Source: Actinomycetota bacterium | GTDB lineage: Bacteria > Actinomycetota > Acidimicrobiia > Acidimicrobiales > Ilumatobacteraceae | Length of the DNA stretch: 11,890 nt | Direction: 5' to 3' | Assembly (NCBI GenBank): GCA_009927375.1 | Contig: RFNE01000113.1 | Span: forward strand, 1-11,890 | Shown: positions 1 to 7,236 of the stretch, in pieces | Layout: every line of letters starts with the position of its first letter | Position numbering within the stretch: the stretch's first letter is position 1 | The notes under the pieces: generated by a model | Databases searched by the model: none | What the model was told of the DNA's origin: nothing | The model's input: only the letters and a program-made list of their open reading frames with translations | Translations under genes and position numbers: made by a program

Positions 1-256
1 CGCGGACTTCTGCATCAAGCATGTCAGGTGTGGTGTCTTCGAGCAGCCGAGCGCCATAGCCAAGTCCTTCGACGACGGAGATCAGTCGCTCAGATGTGAT
101 GGATGGGTTGGCGATCGACACACGAGCTGACTCGGCGGCAAAGTTGACCGTTGCCGCTACCCCATCAAGGGCGGTCAGGCCCCGTTCGATGTTCATCGCG
201 CAGGCGTTGCACGTCATCCCGGTCAGGGAGAGGTCGATGGTGCGCTCGTCTGTCAT
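1..256 (-). CDS. N-terminal part of a heavy-metal (copper-type) P-type ATPase, cut by window edge
   Basis: The first 85 codons are present; the gene continues past the window start. Residues about 5-70 form a heavy-metal-associated (HMA) domain with the metal-binding motif GMTCNAC (Cys16 and Cys19) and the typical later segment VEGLGYGA. Sequence continues beyond the HMA fold (LLEDTTPDMLDAEV), which resembles the linker of CopA-like transporters more than a stand-alone CopZ chaperone, but transmembrane and DKTG segments lie outside the window, so the ATPase call is an inference. Such pumps export Cu(I) or a similar soft metal across the inner membrane using ATP. The ATG at 254-256 is the only good start, because the next ATG is inside the metal motif. 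It lies three bases after the 3' end of tRNA-Lys, with no Shine-Dalgarno sequence available outside the tRNA body. Confidence 0.8.
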   Translation of the reverse strand, partial: MTDERTIDLSLTGMTCNACAMNIERGLTALDGVAATVNFAAESARVSIANPSITSERLISVVEGLGYGARLLEDTTPDMLDAEVR

Positions 257-259
257 TCG

Positions 260-332
<73 letters not shown>

Positions 333-436
333 GAGGGCGTACCGGAACTCGACGCACACACTGCCTCGAGATGCGAAACGACCGCATTCATAGGCTAGTT
401 CGCTGAATTCGAATGAGTCGGGAATGTGACCGACGT

Positions 437-1102
437 TCAACCAATGCGGGAAATCAATACTGCAGAAGCGCTGAACTGCAGCGACACTGCGATGACGGTG
501 AGCACGTGCCAGAGCTCGTGGAATCCAAACACTTCTGGTTTCAGCGTTGGCCACTGTTTGTAGAACAAGACCGCACCAAGCGAAAAGATGATGCCGCCCG
601 CTGCGTACAAAGACAGTCCCACGCCGCCGATGTATTCATACGCCCACGGGATGACGAAAACGACGGCCCAACCGATGACGAGATACATCGCCGCAGCAGT
701 CTTTCTCCCCCGCCATCGAACCTTCAATGCAATTCCGATTGATGCAGAAATCCAGATAAGGAACAAGTACGCGACTCCGAGCGCTCGCGGAAGCGCAAGG
801 AGACATACCGGGGTGTAGGTCCCTGCGATGAGCACGTACACCATGCTGTGATCGACACGCTGCATGACTCGTTGCGCTCGTTCGCTTCGTGTAAACAAGT
901 GGTAGCTAGCCGACGTGGCGAACAGTGCGCAGAGCGATGCTGCGTAGATCGTGACTGCAATCGTGGCGATCGTTCCTCGCGCTGCCACGATCAAAGCGAC
1001 TCCTGCTGGAATCGTGATGAGCGTTGCGCCTCCGTGTATTCGGCCTCGCCACCTCGGTCGCCAACGACCAGTCACGTGATGAAACACCGGGCGATGCGGC
1101 AA
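437..1102 (-). CDS. Hemolysin III family (PAQR) integral membrane protein
   Basis: A 221-residue protein with about seven hydrophobic segments, the usual size for the bacterial hemolysin III/YqfA branch of the PAQR superfamily. The family's polar signature is complete: Ser64-x3-His68 in SASYHLF, Asp84 in QRVDHSMVY followed by the AGTYTP block, and the C-terminal pair His195-x3-His199 in FHELWH. In PAQR proteins these residues bind a metal, usually zinc, inside the membrane, consistent with a ceramidase-like hydrolase; the bacterial substrate is not established, and the haemolysin name is historical. The start is a TTG at 1100-1102, chosen because AGGAGG (1109-1114 on the complement) sits six bases upstream of it and the N terminus aligns with family length. 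It is divergent from the carboxypeptidase gene with only 35 bases between starts. Confidence 0.9.
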   Translation of the reverse strand: MPHRPVFHHVTGRWRPRWRGRIHGGATLITIPAGVALIVAARGTIATIAVTIYAASLCALFATSASYHLFTRSERAQRVMQRVDHSMVYVLIAGTYTPVCLLALPRALGVAYLFLIWISASIGIALKVRWRGRKTAAAMYLVIGWAVVFVIPWAYEYIGGVGLSLYAAGGIIFSLGAVLFYKQWPTLKPEVFGFHELWHVLTVIAVSLQFSASAVLISRIG

Positions 1103-1131
1103 TTGAGGCCTCCTGTTCGACAGCGTAACCT
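1103..1131 (+). promoter_or_regulatory. Putative promoter for a leaderless M14 peptidase mRNA
   Basis: TTGAGG (1103-1108) is followed after 17 bases by TAACCT (1126-1131), which fits the TAnnnT -10 pattern. Only six bases separate the -10 box from the ATG at 1138, so transcription would start at or next to the start codon. No Shine-Dalgarno sequence precedes the gene, which agrees with leaderless translation. Prediction from sequence only. Confidence 0.5.
1109..1114 (-). promoter_or_regulatory. Shine-Dalgarno AGGAGG deciding a TTG start
   Basis: AGGAGG on the complement lies six bases upstream of the TTG at 1102-1100. This is one of the strongest ribosome-binding sites in the window and justifies the TTG start of the hemolysin III gene. 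It partly overlaps the spacer of the opposite-strand carboxypeptidase promoter. Confidence 0.75.
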
Positions 1132-1137
1132 CGGGGA

Positions 1138-2806
1138 ATGGCCTACAACTTTGATCGATTCCTTCGATATGACGAGATGGTCGACTGGCTCAATGATGCT
1201 GCTCGTCGCTACCCATCGCTCCTCACCGTCGAGTCCTATGGAAAGTCGCACCTTGGCCGCAGTTTGATGCTTGCCACCATCACGGATTCGACGACGGGGA
1301 CTCACGACACGAAGCCTGCTCACTGGATTGACGCCAACATCCATGCAACCGAAGTCACCGGCGGTGTGGCGGCCCTCTACGTCATTCAGTACCTCCTCGA
1401 GAACTTCAAGACCGATCGACACGTTCGCGAGGCCCTCAGTACGAGGACGTTCTACATCGCACCTCGCGTCAACCCCGACGGTGTCGAAGACGCCTTGGCA
1501 GATTCACCCCAATTCCACCGCTCGAGCGTTCGTCCGTGGCCATGGCGAGACGGATTCAGGTGGCCAGGCCTCCACATTGGAGATTGACGGCGATGGGACG
1601 GTTCGCACGATGCGCATTGCCGATCCTGACGGCGCATGGGTCGAACATCCCCGCGAACCACGAGTGATGGTTCCCGTTGGTCCACTCGGCGTCGAACCAG
1701 GTGTCACTCGATATCGCCTGCTCGATGAGGGAACGATCGAGAATTTCGACGGTTTCACCATTCCGATGCCACGCGATCCAGCGGGCCTCGATCTGAACCG
1801 CAACTTCCCTGCAGGTTGGGGAACACAGGTTCTCGGGTCGGGTGACCACCCAATGTCCGAACCTGAAGTTGATGCACTTGTGCGCGCGGTGTCAGCGCGA
1901 CCGAACGTTTGCGGATACAACGCATTCCATACTGCTGGTGGATTTCTCTTGCGCCCGAGTAGTACCCGCGCGGATTCAACCTTGCCTCCGTTTGATCTCT
2001 GGGTCTTCAAAGAACTTGCCAAGACCGGAACGGAACTCACCTCGTATCCCGCTCATTCGGTCTATGAAGACCTCACGTGGGACAAGAGCGATACGATGAG
2101 CGGCGCCGGTGACGACTGGGCCTACGAACATCTTGGAGTGTTCGGATGGACGACGGAGTTCTGGGACGCGATCTACCACGCAACCGGTGAGCACTCCCCG
2201 ACTGACATCTGGTACGTAGGTCCAACTCCAGACCAAGAACTTGCAGTCTGCGCATGGAGCGATCGTCATGCACCGGGCTCATATGCCCATTGGAAGCGAT
2301 TCAACCATCCGCAACTTGGAGCGATCGAGATCGGCGGTGCGGACTGGTTCCACATCTGGTCGAATGCGCCCAGTTCGAAGCTGAAGACCGAAGTCGAACC
2401 ACACGCAAAGTTCGCGGTGTATCAAGCACTCGCGTCGCCCCGTCTGGAAATCAAAACCCTTGACGCAACTCGCCGTGGCGCCGAAACCTGGAGCGTGCGC
2501 GTTGGTATCGCAAATACCGGATGGCTGTCTACCGATGTAACTGCATGGGCCAAGAAGCATCACATCGTTCTGCCTGCCACCGTGACGATCTCGGGTGTAA
2601 CTGTCGTGGACGGTTCGACGAGGACAAAAGTTGGTCAGCTCGACGGCAGGGTGAAGTTCAGGGTGAGCGGTGACGCAAAATCTGACGGCACCCCAGACCG
2701 GGCATCACACACGTGGTTGGTGACTGGCAAATCTGGTGACGTCGTCACCGTGCGTGCGGAGCATCAACGGGCAGGAAGCGCTTCAGCAACCATCGTTCTC
2801 GAATAA
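1138..2806 (+). CDS. M14-family zinc carboxypeptidase, interrupted by a frameshift near 1583
   Basis: The protein reads in one frame from ATG 1138 to about 1584 (ending ...GLHIGD, stop TGA at 1585) and continues in the +1 frame from about 1583 (IDGDGTVRTMRI...) to the TAA at 2804-2806. Joined, it is about 556 residues. The metallocarboxypeptidase signature is complete: zinc ligands His69 and Glu72 (HATE), the RVNPDG block, the substrate-binding LDLNRNFP segment, the third zinc ligand in NAFHTAGG, and the general-base Glu in GWTTEFWD. A region of about 170 residues after the catalytic core, rich in beta-forming residues, looks like an accessory domain. The enzyme would remove C-terminal residues from peptides; no signal peptide is visible, so it is probably cytoplasmic. 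Relatives read ...D-I-D-G-D-G..., so the simplest repair restores two bases (GATATTGAC for GATTGAC). Both halves keep normal codon use, so a recent mutation or a sequence error is likely. The 3' end overlaps the next, convergent gene by 43 bases. Confidence 0.85.
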
Positions 2807-3381
2807 GCACGATGTGAGCGAATCGCTCGAAAAGCGATGAAGGTCGCTGCCGGCACGATGATCACGTTCGGCGCAGACACAAAGACGTCGTCAATCATCA
2901 CTCCATAGGCAAACCACGCCGCGGACATCACCGCGATGATCGCGTATGTCGCTACGGACACCCCTGTGAGATGACTCGTTCGTGCAGCGCGCACCACCTG
3001 CGGGATGATTCCCGTGGATCCAACGGCAACAGCGATGAGGGCAAGAAGCGTCGGCGAAAGGGACAGCGACAAGAAAGAAACGACAACAACACCGACTTCA
3101 ACGAATGCCACTCGTTGCAATGTGACCGCCCGATGAGCAACCATCTTGGCGATCACGATCCCGAAGCCAATGATGGTCATCACGTTGGCCATCACGACGA
3201 GATAGGTCTGTGCGTGGAACCCGTACGTCATCCAGAGGATCGAACCTGCAAATCCCTGCATCTGGGATGGGGCAGAAACTCCCTCGACGGTGTTGCGAGC
3301 GACCACGCGATACGCCTGCGGAACCGTGCAGATGAACGAGAGCGAGATGCACACCAGGCTGAATACGTCGCGTAAATCCAC
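2764..3381 (-). CDS. SWEET-like tandem PQ-loop membrane protein, probable sugar transporter
   Basis: A 205-residue protein with seven predicted membrane helices in a 3-1-3 arrangement: helices near residues 7-27, 38-58, 60-82, 92-108, 109-130, 140-162 and 165-188. Each triple-helix half carries a PQ motif (Pro21-Gln22 in TVPQAY; Pro127-Gln128 in IIPQVV). Each half also has a Trp and an Asn spaced by 16 residues (Trp50/Asn66 and Trp156/Asn172), the positions known to line the sugar pocket in SemiSWEET and SWEET transporters. A passive sugar or small-metabolite transporter is therefore the best call; substrate unknown. Bacterial members usually have only one three-helix unit of about 90 residues. 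The start is GTG at 3379-3381 with AAGG seven bases upstream. The gene's end overlaps the carboxypeptidase by 43 bases, and its start lies 39 bases from the divergent coiled-coil gene. Confidence 0.8.
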   Translation of the reverse strand: MDLRDVFSLVCISLSFICTVPQAYRVVARNTVEGVSAPSQMQGFAGSILWMTYGFHAQTYLVVMANVMTIIGFGIVIAKMVAHRAVTLQRVAFVEVGVVVVSFLSLSLSPTLLALIAVAVGSTGIIPQVVRAARTSHLTGVSVATYAIIAVMSAAWFAYGVMIDDVFVSAPNVIIVPAATFIAFRAIRSHRAYSRTMVAEALPAR

Positions 3382-3382
3382 C

Positions 3383-3411
3383 TTGCAACCTTAGGTGCTG
3401 AGGTTTACCGT
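3383..3411 (+). promoter_or_regulatory. Putative promoter in the 39-base divergent gap
   Basis: TTGCAA (3383-3388), a 17-base spacer, and TACCGT (3406-3411, TAnnnT type) point toward the coiled-coil gene. The -10 box ends nine bases before ATG 3421, again suggesting a leaderless or near-leaderless mRNA. The same TACCGT hexamer serves as the proposed -10 of the tRNA-fMet gene. Confidence 0.45.
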
Positions 3412-3420
3412 GGTTCAGCC

Positions 3421-4926
3421 ATGTACACGACGTATGCCATGACGTTGGCCACCAAGAAGTGGACCGAGGGAACTCGAACTCAATTAGTCGAGCGAGTCGA
3501 AAATTGGCGGCAACAACAGTTTCCGGCGGACAAACTTCCAGGAAACATTCGAATCCGAACGCGACATTCGCCAGACGACGAGGTCTATCGACTTGCCGTG
3601 GAGACCACCGATGTCGCTTCATCGTTCAAAAAGACGACAATCCTCACGGTTGCACCGAACAATGGGCGGCTCGCCTTTGACATTCGCGTTCACAATGAAC
3701 CAGGCCGCGACTCAATCGTTCCGAGAAAGCGCGCCGAGTTGCCGCCGAGAGCCGTGATTGAGCTGGCTTGTGCCATCGCCAACATGATCGAGGTCTACGA
3801 CGCTGAACGCCGAGTCGCACCAAGCGTCCGAACATTGGCGACGAGTCTCGACGGTGAAGCACTCGCAGCCGACGTTCTCAGCGCACCAACACGGCGACTT
3901 CCGATCATCGTCGAGTCGACAATCGGTAAATCCCCGGAGTCCACACTGACCAGCACACTCGCCATCGACTTGGTCGGCATCGCACATGTCGTTCATGTCA
4001 CCTCAACTGATGCAATCGCTGGCTTCAATCAGTTCTTCGGTTCGGTGATCCTCGATCGCAACTATGTCTCGATCTTGTGGCCAAAGCCTGAGCACCCGTC
4101 CACGATCGCTACGAGTCAGCCGAGCCGTGAACAGATCGTCGATCCGATTCTTGCGGCAGCCGCTCTCCAGCCCCCACTAGCGGTTCAACCACAACCGAGA
4201 GCGGTGAATCAGTCGCGACCGACATCCCAACAAACCGCCGACACGAGCACGGCCACCCAACTCGCGATGCTGCGTCACGAAATCGAGGAGCATCGACTCC
4301 ACATCGAACAGCTCGATGAAGAACTGGAGCGAACAGAGAACGATCGTGATGAATTTTCTGAATTGCTCGAAGAGGAGCAGATCCGAGTTGAAGAGTTGAC
4401 CACTGAGATTTCGCTCCTTCGTGGACGACTCAGCGCAGTCATCCTCCAGGCAGTCGATCTCGAGGCTGAACTGGAGCGAGCGAAGCCAGAACGCGTACTT
4501 CGGCGAGTGCTCGATGCAGTGAACCGTGCACGAACCGAATGCGTGAATCTTGAGTTCGCTCGGAGCGCATTTGAAACGGCGGACAAGCTTCAAGGTCCGA
4601 ATCCACGCGATGTCCTACACGACTTGAAAGCACTCGATTCCGCTGTCGCCGCGTGGCGCTCTGACACATTCCCATCGGCCGGCCTCACTTCATATCTCCG
4701 TGACACTTCTGGCCTTGACTTCGTCGCTCGTATCGGCGAAGACACCATCAACCGCCATGGTTCGTGGTACACGATCACGCACAATGGCGAGTCGCTGCAC
4801 ATCGGTGCGCATCTCAGGGCAGGAAAGAACCGAACGCTGAACCGCATCTACCTACACGTCGATTCGAACAGGAAGCGGATCGTCGTCGGCAAGATCGTCG
4901 CTCACGGCCCCGACAGCACGAGTTGA
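3421..4926 (+). CDS. Uncharacterised coiled-coil protein with conserved-looking N- and C-terminal modules
   Basis: A 501-residue soluble protein that I cannot assign to a named family. Residues about 8-225 form a mixed alpha/beta globular region; its second half has a strand-rich stretch LPIIVES (160-166), GIAHVVHVTS (186-195) and YVSILWPKPEHP (215-226). Residues about 227-280 are a Pro/Gln/Thr/Ser-rich linker. Residues about 281-355 form a long Glu/Arg/Leu-rich coiled coil. Residues about 357-415 are helical. A compact C-terminal part, about 428-496, contains SWYTITHNGE, the His-Leu segment GAHLRAG, RIYLHVD and RIVVGKIVAHG. From memory, this tail resembles a C-terminal module seen in many uncharacterised bacterial proteins (pattern HLxxG...RIYF..D...IVVGHIGRHL); function unknown. 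The long coiled coil suggests self-association. Start ATG 3421 is favoured by the promoter spacing; ATG 3439 is the alternative. No partner gene is evident: both neighbours look unrelated. Confidence 0.85.
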   Translation: MYTTYAMTLATKKWTEGTRTQLVERVENWRQQQFPADKLPGNIRIRTRHSPDDEVYRLAVETTDVASSFKKTTILTVAPNNGRLAFDIRVHNEPGRDSIVPRKRAELPPRAVIELACAIANMIEVYDAERRVAPSVRTLATSLDGEALAADVLSAPTRRLPIIVESTIGKSPESTLTSTLAIDLVGIAHVVHVTSTDAIAGFNQFFGSVILDRNYVSILWPKPEHPSTIATSQPSREQIVDPILAAAALQPPLAVQPQPRAVNQSRPTSQQTADTSTATQLAMLRHEIEEHRLHIEQLDEELERTENDRDEFSELLEEEQIRVEELTTEISLLRGRLSAVILQAVDLEAELERAKPERVLRRVLDAVNRARTECVNLEFARSAFETADKLQGPNPRDVLHDLKALDSAVAAWRSDTFPSAGLTSYLRDTSGLDFVARIGEDTINRHGSWYTITHNGESLHIGAHLRAGKNRTLNRIYLHVDSNRKRIVVGKIVAHGPDSTS

Positions 4927-4953
4927 CATTGTCTCGCTGACAAGCGTGTCGCC

Positions 4954-4959
4954 TAACAT
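4954..4959 (+). promoter_or_regulatory. Putative -10 box (TAACAT) six bases before ATG 4966
   Basis: TAACAT fits TAnnnT and is separated from the ATG by six bases, the same geometry as at the M14 gene (TAACCT-N6-ATG). TTGTCT at 4929-4934 is a possible -35 with a 19-base spacer. TTGACA at 4923-4928 is closer to consensus but too far away (25 bases). A leaderless start is likely because no Shine-Dalgarno sequence is present. Confidence 0.5.
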
Positions 4960-4965
4960 CCGACC

Positions 4966-6637
4966 ATGCCTTCTCCCGTCTATCAACTGTCTGACAACTA
5001 CATCGAACGACTTGCTGCTCTCGATCCCGGTGCGGCCACCTATATGGGAATCGCAGGGTACGACGACAAGATGACCGACTTCAGCCCGGCCGGTCACGCG
5101 GCTCGCGCGGAACTTGACGCGACCACCCTTCGAACGCTGAAGACACTTGACACCTCAGATCCTGCCGACCGTCTTGCCGCGGGCGTCCTACGCGAGGCAC
5201 TGGAGATGAACGAGGCCGATTACGCAGCCAATGAACATCTTCGGTCGATCCGCATCATTGCAGGTGACGTCGATTCCGCTCGCTCGGTATTCGATCTCAT
5301 GCCCACGGACACCGCAAGCGACTGGGAAACCATTGCAGGCCGACTCTCTCAGGTTCCCGCGGCGTTCGATGGAATGTGTGAATCCTGGAAACTCGGCGTC
5401 GAACGAGGAGCGGTCGCCCAGCGCCGTCAAGTTCTCGCGCTCAGTGAGCAACTCGCAACATGGGCCGGCCTGCGTGGGAGTAGCGGATTCTTCAACCAGT
5501 TTGTTGAAGGTGCCGCTGGAGTTGCAGGTGCTCCAATAGAACGCCTTCGATCACTTGCATCCGAAGCGTCAAGCGCACTCGCACGAACCTCTGCATACCT
5601 GGAGCGCGACTATGCCCCACAATCCGAAGACCGCAATGGCGTTGGACCCGAGCGCCACGCACTCGCGCGCCGTCGTTTCATGGGGATGGTCGTCGATGCA
5701 CAAGACGCCTACGCGTGGGGCACGAACGAAGTGCTGCGCCTAGATGCCGAACTTGCTCGCGTCGCCCGCGAGATCAAGCCAGGGGCCACGCTCGACGAAG
5801 TTCGACACGACCTCGACACCGATCCCTCAAAGGCCGTCCACGGAGAGGACCAACTTCGCGACTGGCTTCAGGAACTCATGGATGATGCAATGGGATTCCT
5901 CGTCGATAACGCACACTTCGACATTCCCCCCGTCATCCAAAGAGTCGAAGCGATGATCTCCCCGCCTGGTGGAGCTGCCGCGATGTACTACACCGGACCA
6001 AGCGAAGACCTCACACGTCCCGGACGAACCTGGTACCCAGCAAATGGCAGAACGATGTTCCCGAAGTGGAGTGAACCAACGACGGCCTACCACGAAGGAG
6101 TACCGGGCCATCACCTTCAGGTCGCGATTGCCACAATGAACTCGAAGTCGCTTTCTCGATTCCAGCGAAACACCTTCGTGTCCGGACATGGAGAAGGCTG
6201 GGCCCTCTATGCAGAGCGGCTGATGGATGAATTCGGTTTCCTCGAGAACCCCGAGTATCGGTTGGGCTATCTCTACGCTCAGGCGTTCCGTGCTGCGCGA
6301 GTCGTGATTGACATCGGCGTCCATTGTGGGTTTGCGATTCCTGCAGAATTCGGCTGGCATGCCGGCGAACAGTGGACGCCAGAACTCATGTTGGAATTCC
6401 TCTCGGCGCGTTCGTCAAGTGACGACGAGTTCAACAAGTCTGAAATCAACCGCTATCTCGGCTGGCCAGGTCAGGCAATCAGCTACAAGCTCGGCGAGCG
6501 GGTGTGGCTCGACTTGCGCGACGAAGCAAAAAGCCAAGCATGGTTCGTCATTCGACCTGAAGAAGTGGCACGCCCACGGACTCGGCCTCGGAAACCTTGG
6601 GCTGGATTTGCTCAAGAGCGAGATGGCGCGCTTCTAG
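4966..6637 (+). CDS. DUF885-family putative metallohydrolase, with a frameshift at 6528-6532
   Basis: Belongs to the DUF885 family of thermolysin-like, zinc-dependent presumed peptidases. The zinc site HEGVPGHH (His376, Glu377, His382/383) and the downstream GHGEGWALYAERL block (His408, Glu410) are intact. The N-terminal half is helical. There is no signal peptide, so the enzyme is probably cytoplasmic; its substrate is unknown. The reading frame from ATG 4966 is good through YKLGERVWLDLRDEAK (about residue 522). After that, the family-like C terminus (HGSSFDLKKWHAHGLGLGN and on to SEMARF) is found in the +1 frame and ends at TAG 6635-6637. Removing one A from the A5 run at 6528-6532 joins the two (DEAK-AKHGSSF) and gives 556 residues, normal for the family. 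Without repair, the frame runs on to 6702 with an unrelated tail and overlaps the next gene by 69 bases instead of 4. Homopolymer sequence error or recent mutation are both possible. Confidence 0.87.
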
Positions 6638-7176
6638 GGAACGACGACGACTTTCGTTCCTGGTTTTGCCCAGGAATACATAAAGCGTGCATCGGCGGTT
6701 GAAGAGCGAAGACAACCGCTCCCCTTGAACGCACCCAATTCCTCCACCGTTTGCATTGGCTTTCCGTTTCGAACGGGGATCTCATGAAATCCGATGTTGC
6801 CGCCGTTACGCCCGATCGCGAACCGTGTCATATATCGGAACGTCACTCCAGGTAATTCGGGGCTGAATGACGACAATGACTGACTGAAAACTGAATACGT
6901 GCCCGGCTTTGGTTGTCCCTTCATTCCTGACACGGGGAAAGTTCGAATGACCATCTCGCCCCCATCAACCACCCATACGTGTTGCTGACGGATCGAATAC
7001 ACGGCTCGACGACCTGTTCCCGAGCGCTCGGGAATCGGCCGCTCGACGAGCGTCGTCGTGGTCGTGGTGTCCTCGACCGACACGGGCACGCTGGTTGTCG
7101 TTGAATCCTCGGCATGTGCGACCGCAGAGCCAGCAAGCGTGACGCAACACGCCGCGACAAGTGTCCGCAGAATCAT
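6634..7176 (-). CDS. Secreted L,D-transpeptidase (YkuD domain)
   Basis: A 180-residue exported protein. Residues 1-22 form a signal peptide ending AVAHA-ED, followed by a Thr/Ser/Val-rich linker (about 23-50) that would span the outer wall layer. The catalytic domain runs from about residue 57 (AVYSIRQQHVWVVDGGE) to the end, with His131 in GFHEIP and the nucleophile Cys155 in GSGCLRSSTADA, the H...SxGCxR pattern of YkuD enzymes. Such enzymes form 3-3 cross-links in peptidoglycan or attach proteins to it; which reaction applies here is not visible. The ATG at 7174-7176 follows a TAGAGT -10-like box by seven bases with no Shine-Dalgarno sequence. The 3' end overlaps the repaired DUF885 gene by four bases. 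Divergent from thymidine kinase. Confidence 0.88.
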   Translation of the reverse strand: MILRTLVAACCVTLAGSAVAHAEDSTTTSVPVSVEDTTTTTTLVERPIPERSGTGRRAVYSIRQQHVWVVDGGEMVIRTFPVSGMKGQPKPGTYSVFSQSLSSFSPELPGVTFRYMTRFAIGRNGGNIGFHEIPVRNGKPMQTVEELGAFKGSGCLRSSTADARFMYSWAKPGTKVVVVP

Positions 7177-7183
7177 GTCTCGG

Positions 7184-7189
7184 ACTCTA
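7184..7189 (-). promoter_or_regulatory. Putative -10 box (TAGAGT) for the L,D-transpeptidase gene
   Basis: On the complement, TAGAGT lies seven bases before ATG 7176, consistent with a leaderless transcript. A weak -35 candidate, GTCACA, lies at 7208-7213 with an 18-base spacer. The divergent 60-base gap also holds TAAGTT (7221-7226) ten bases before the thymidine kinase ATG, so both genes may start from this short segment. Confidence 0.4.
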
Positions 7190-7236
7190 ATTCTGTGTGG
7201 GCGTCAGTGTGACCTCACGGTAAGTTTCAGGTTGCC

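Noticed and set aside
333..436. Possible small gene or terminator between tRNA-Lys and hemolysin III
   Set aside because: No open frame with a ribosome-binding site and no stable stem-loop. A TATGAAT element at 386-392 on the complement may be a tRNA-Lys -10 but lacks a convincing -35.
1271..1582. Upstream part of the second M14 frame as a separate N terminus
   Set aside because: Its translation here is Ser/Thr/Arg-rich noise, while the other frame holds the HATE and RVNPDG motifs. Only the part from about 1583 is coding.
4923..4928. Perfect TTGACA as -35 of the DUF885 promoter
   Set aside because: It is 25 bases from the only good -10 (TAACAT at 4954), too far for a normal promoter, and it overlaps the stop codon of the preceding gene.
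6638..6702. C-terminal extension of the DUF885 frame past 6637
   Set aside because: After the A5 run this frame is unrelated to the family and lies antisense to the L,D-transpeptidase gene. The +1 frame gives the family C terminus.
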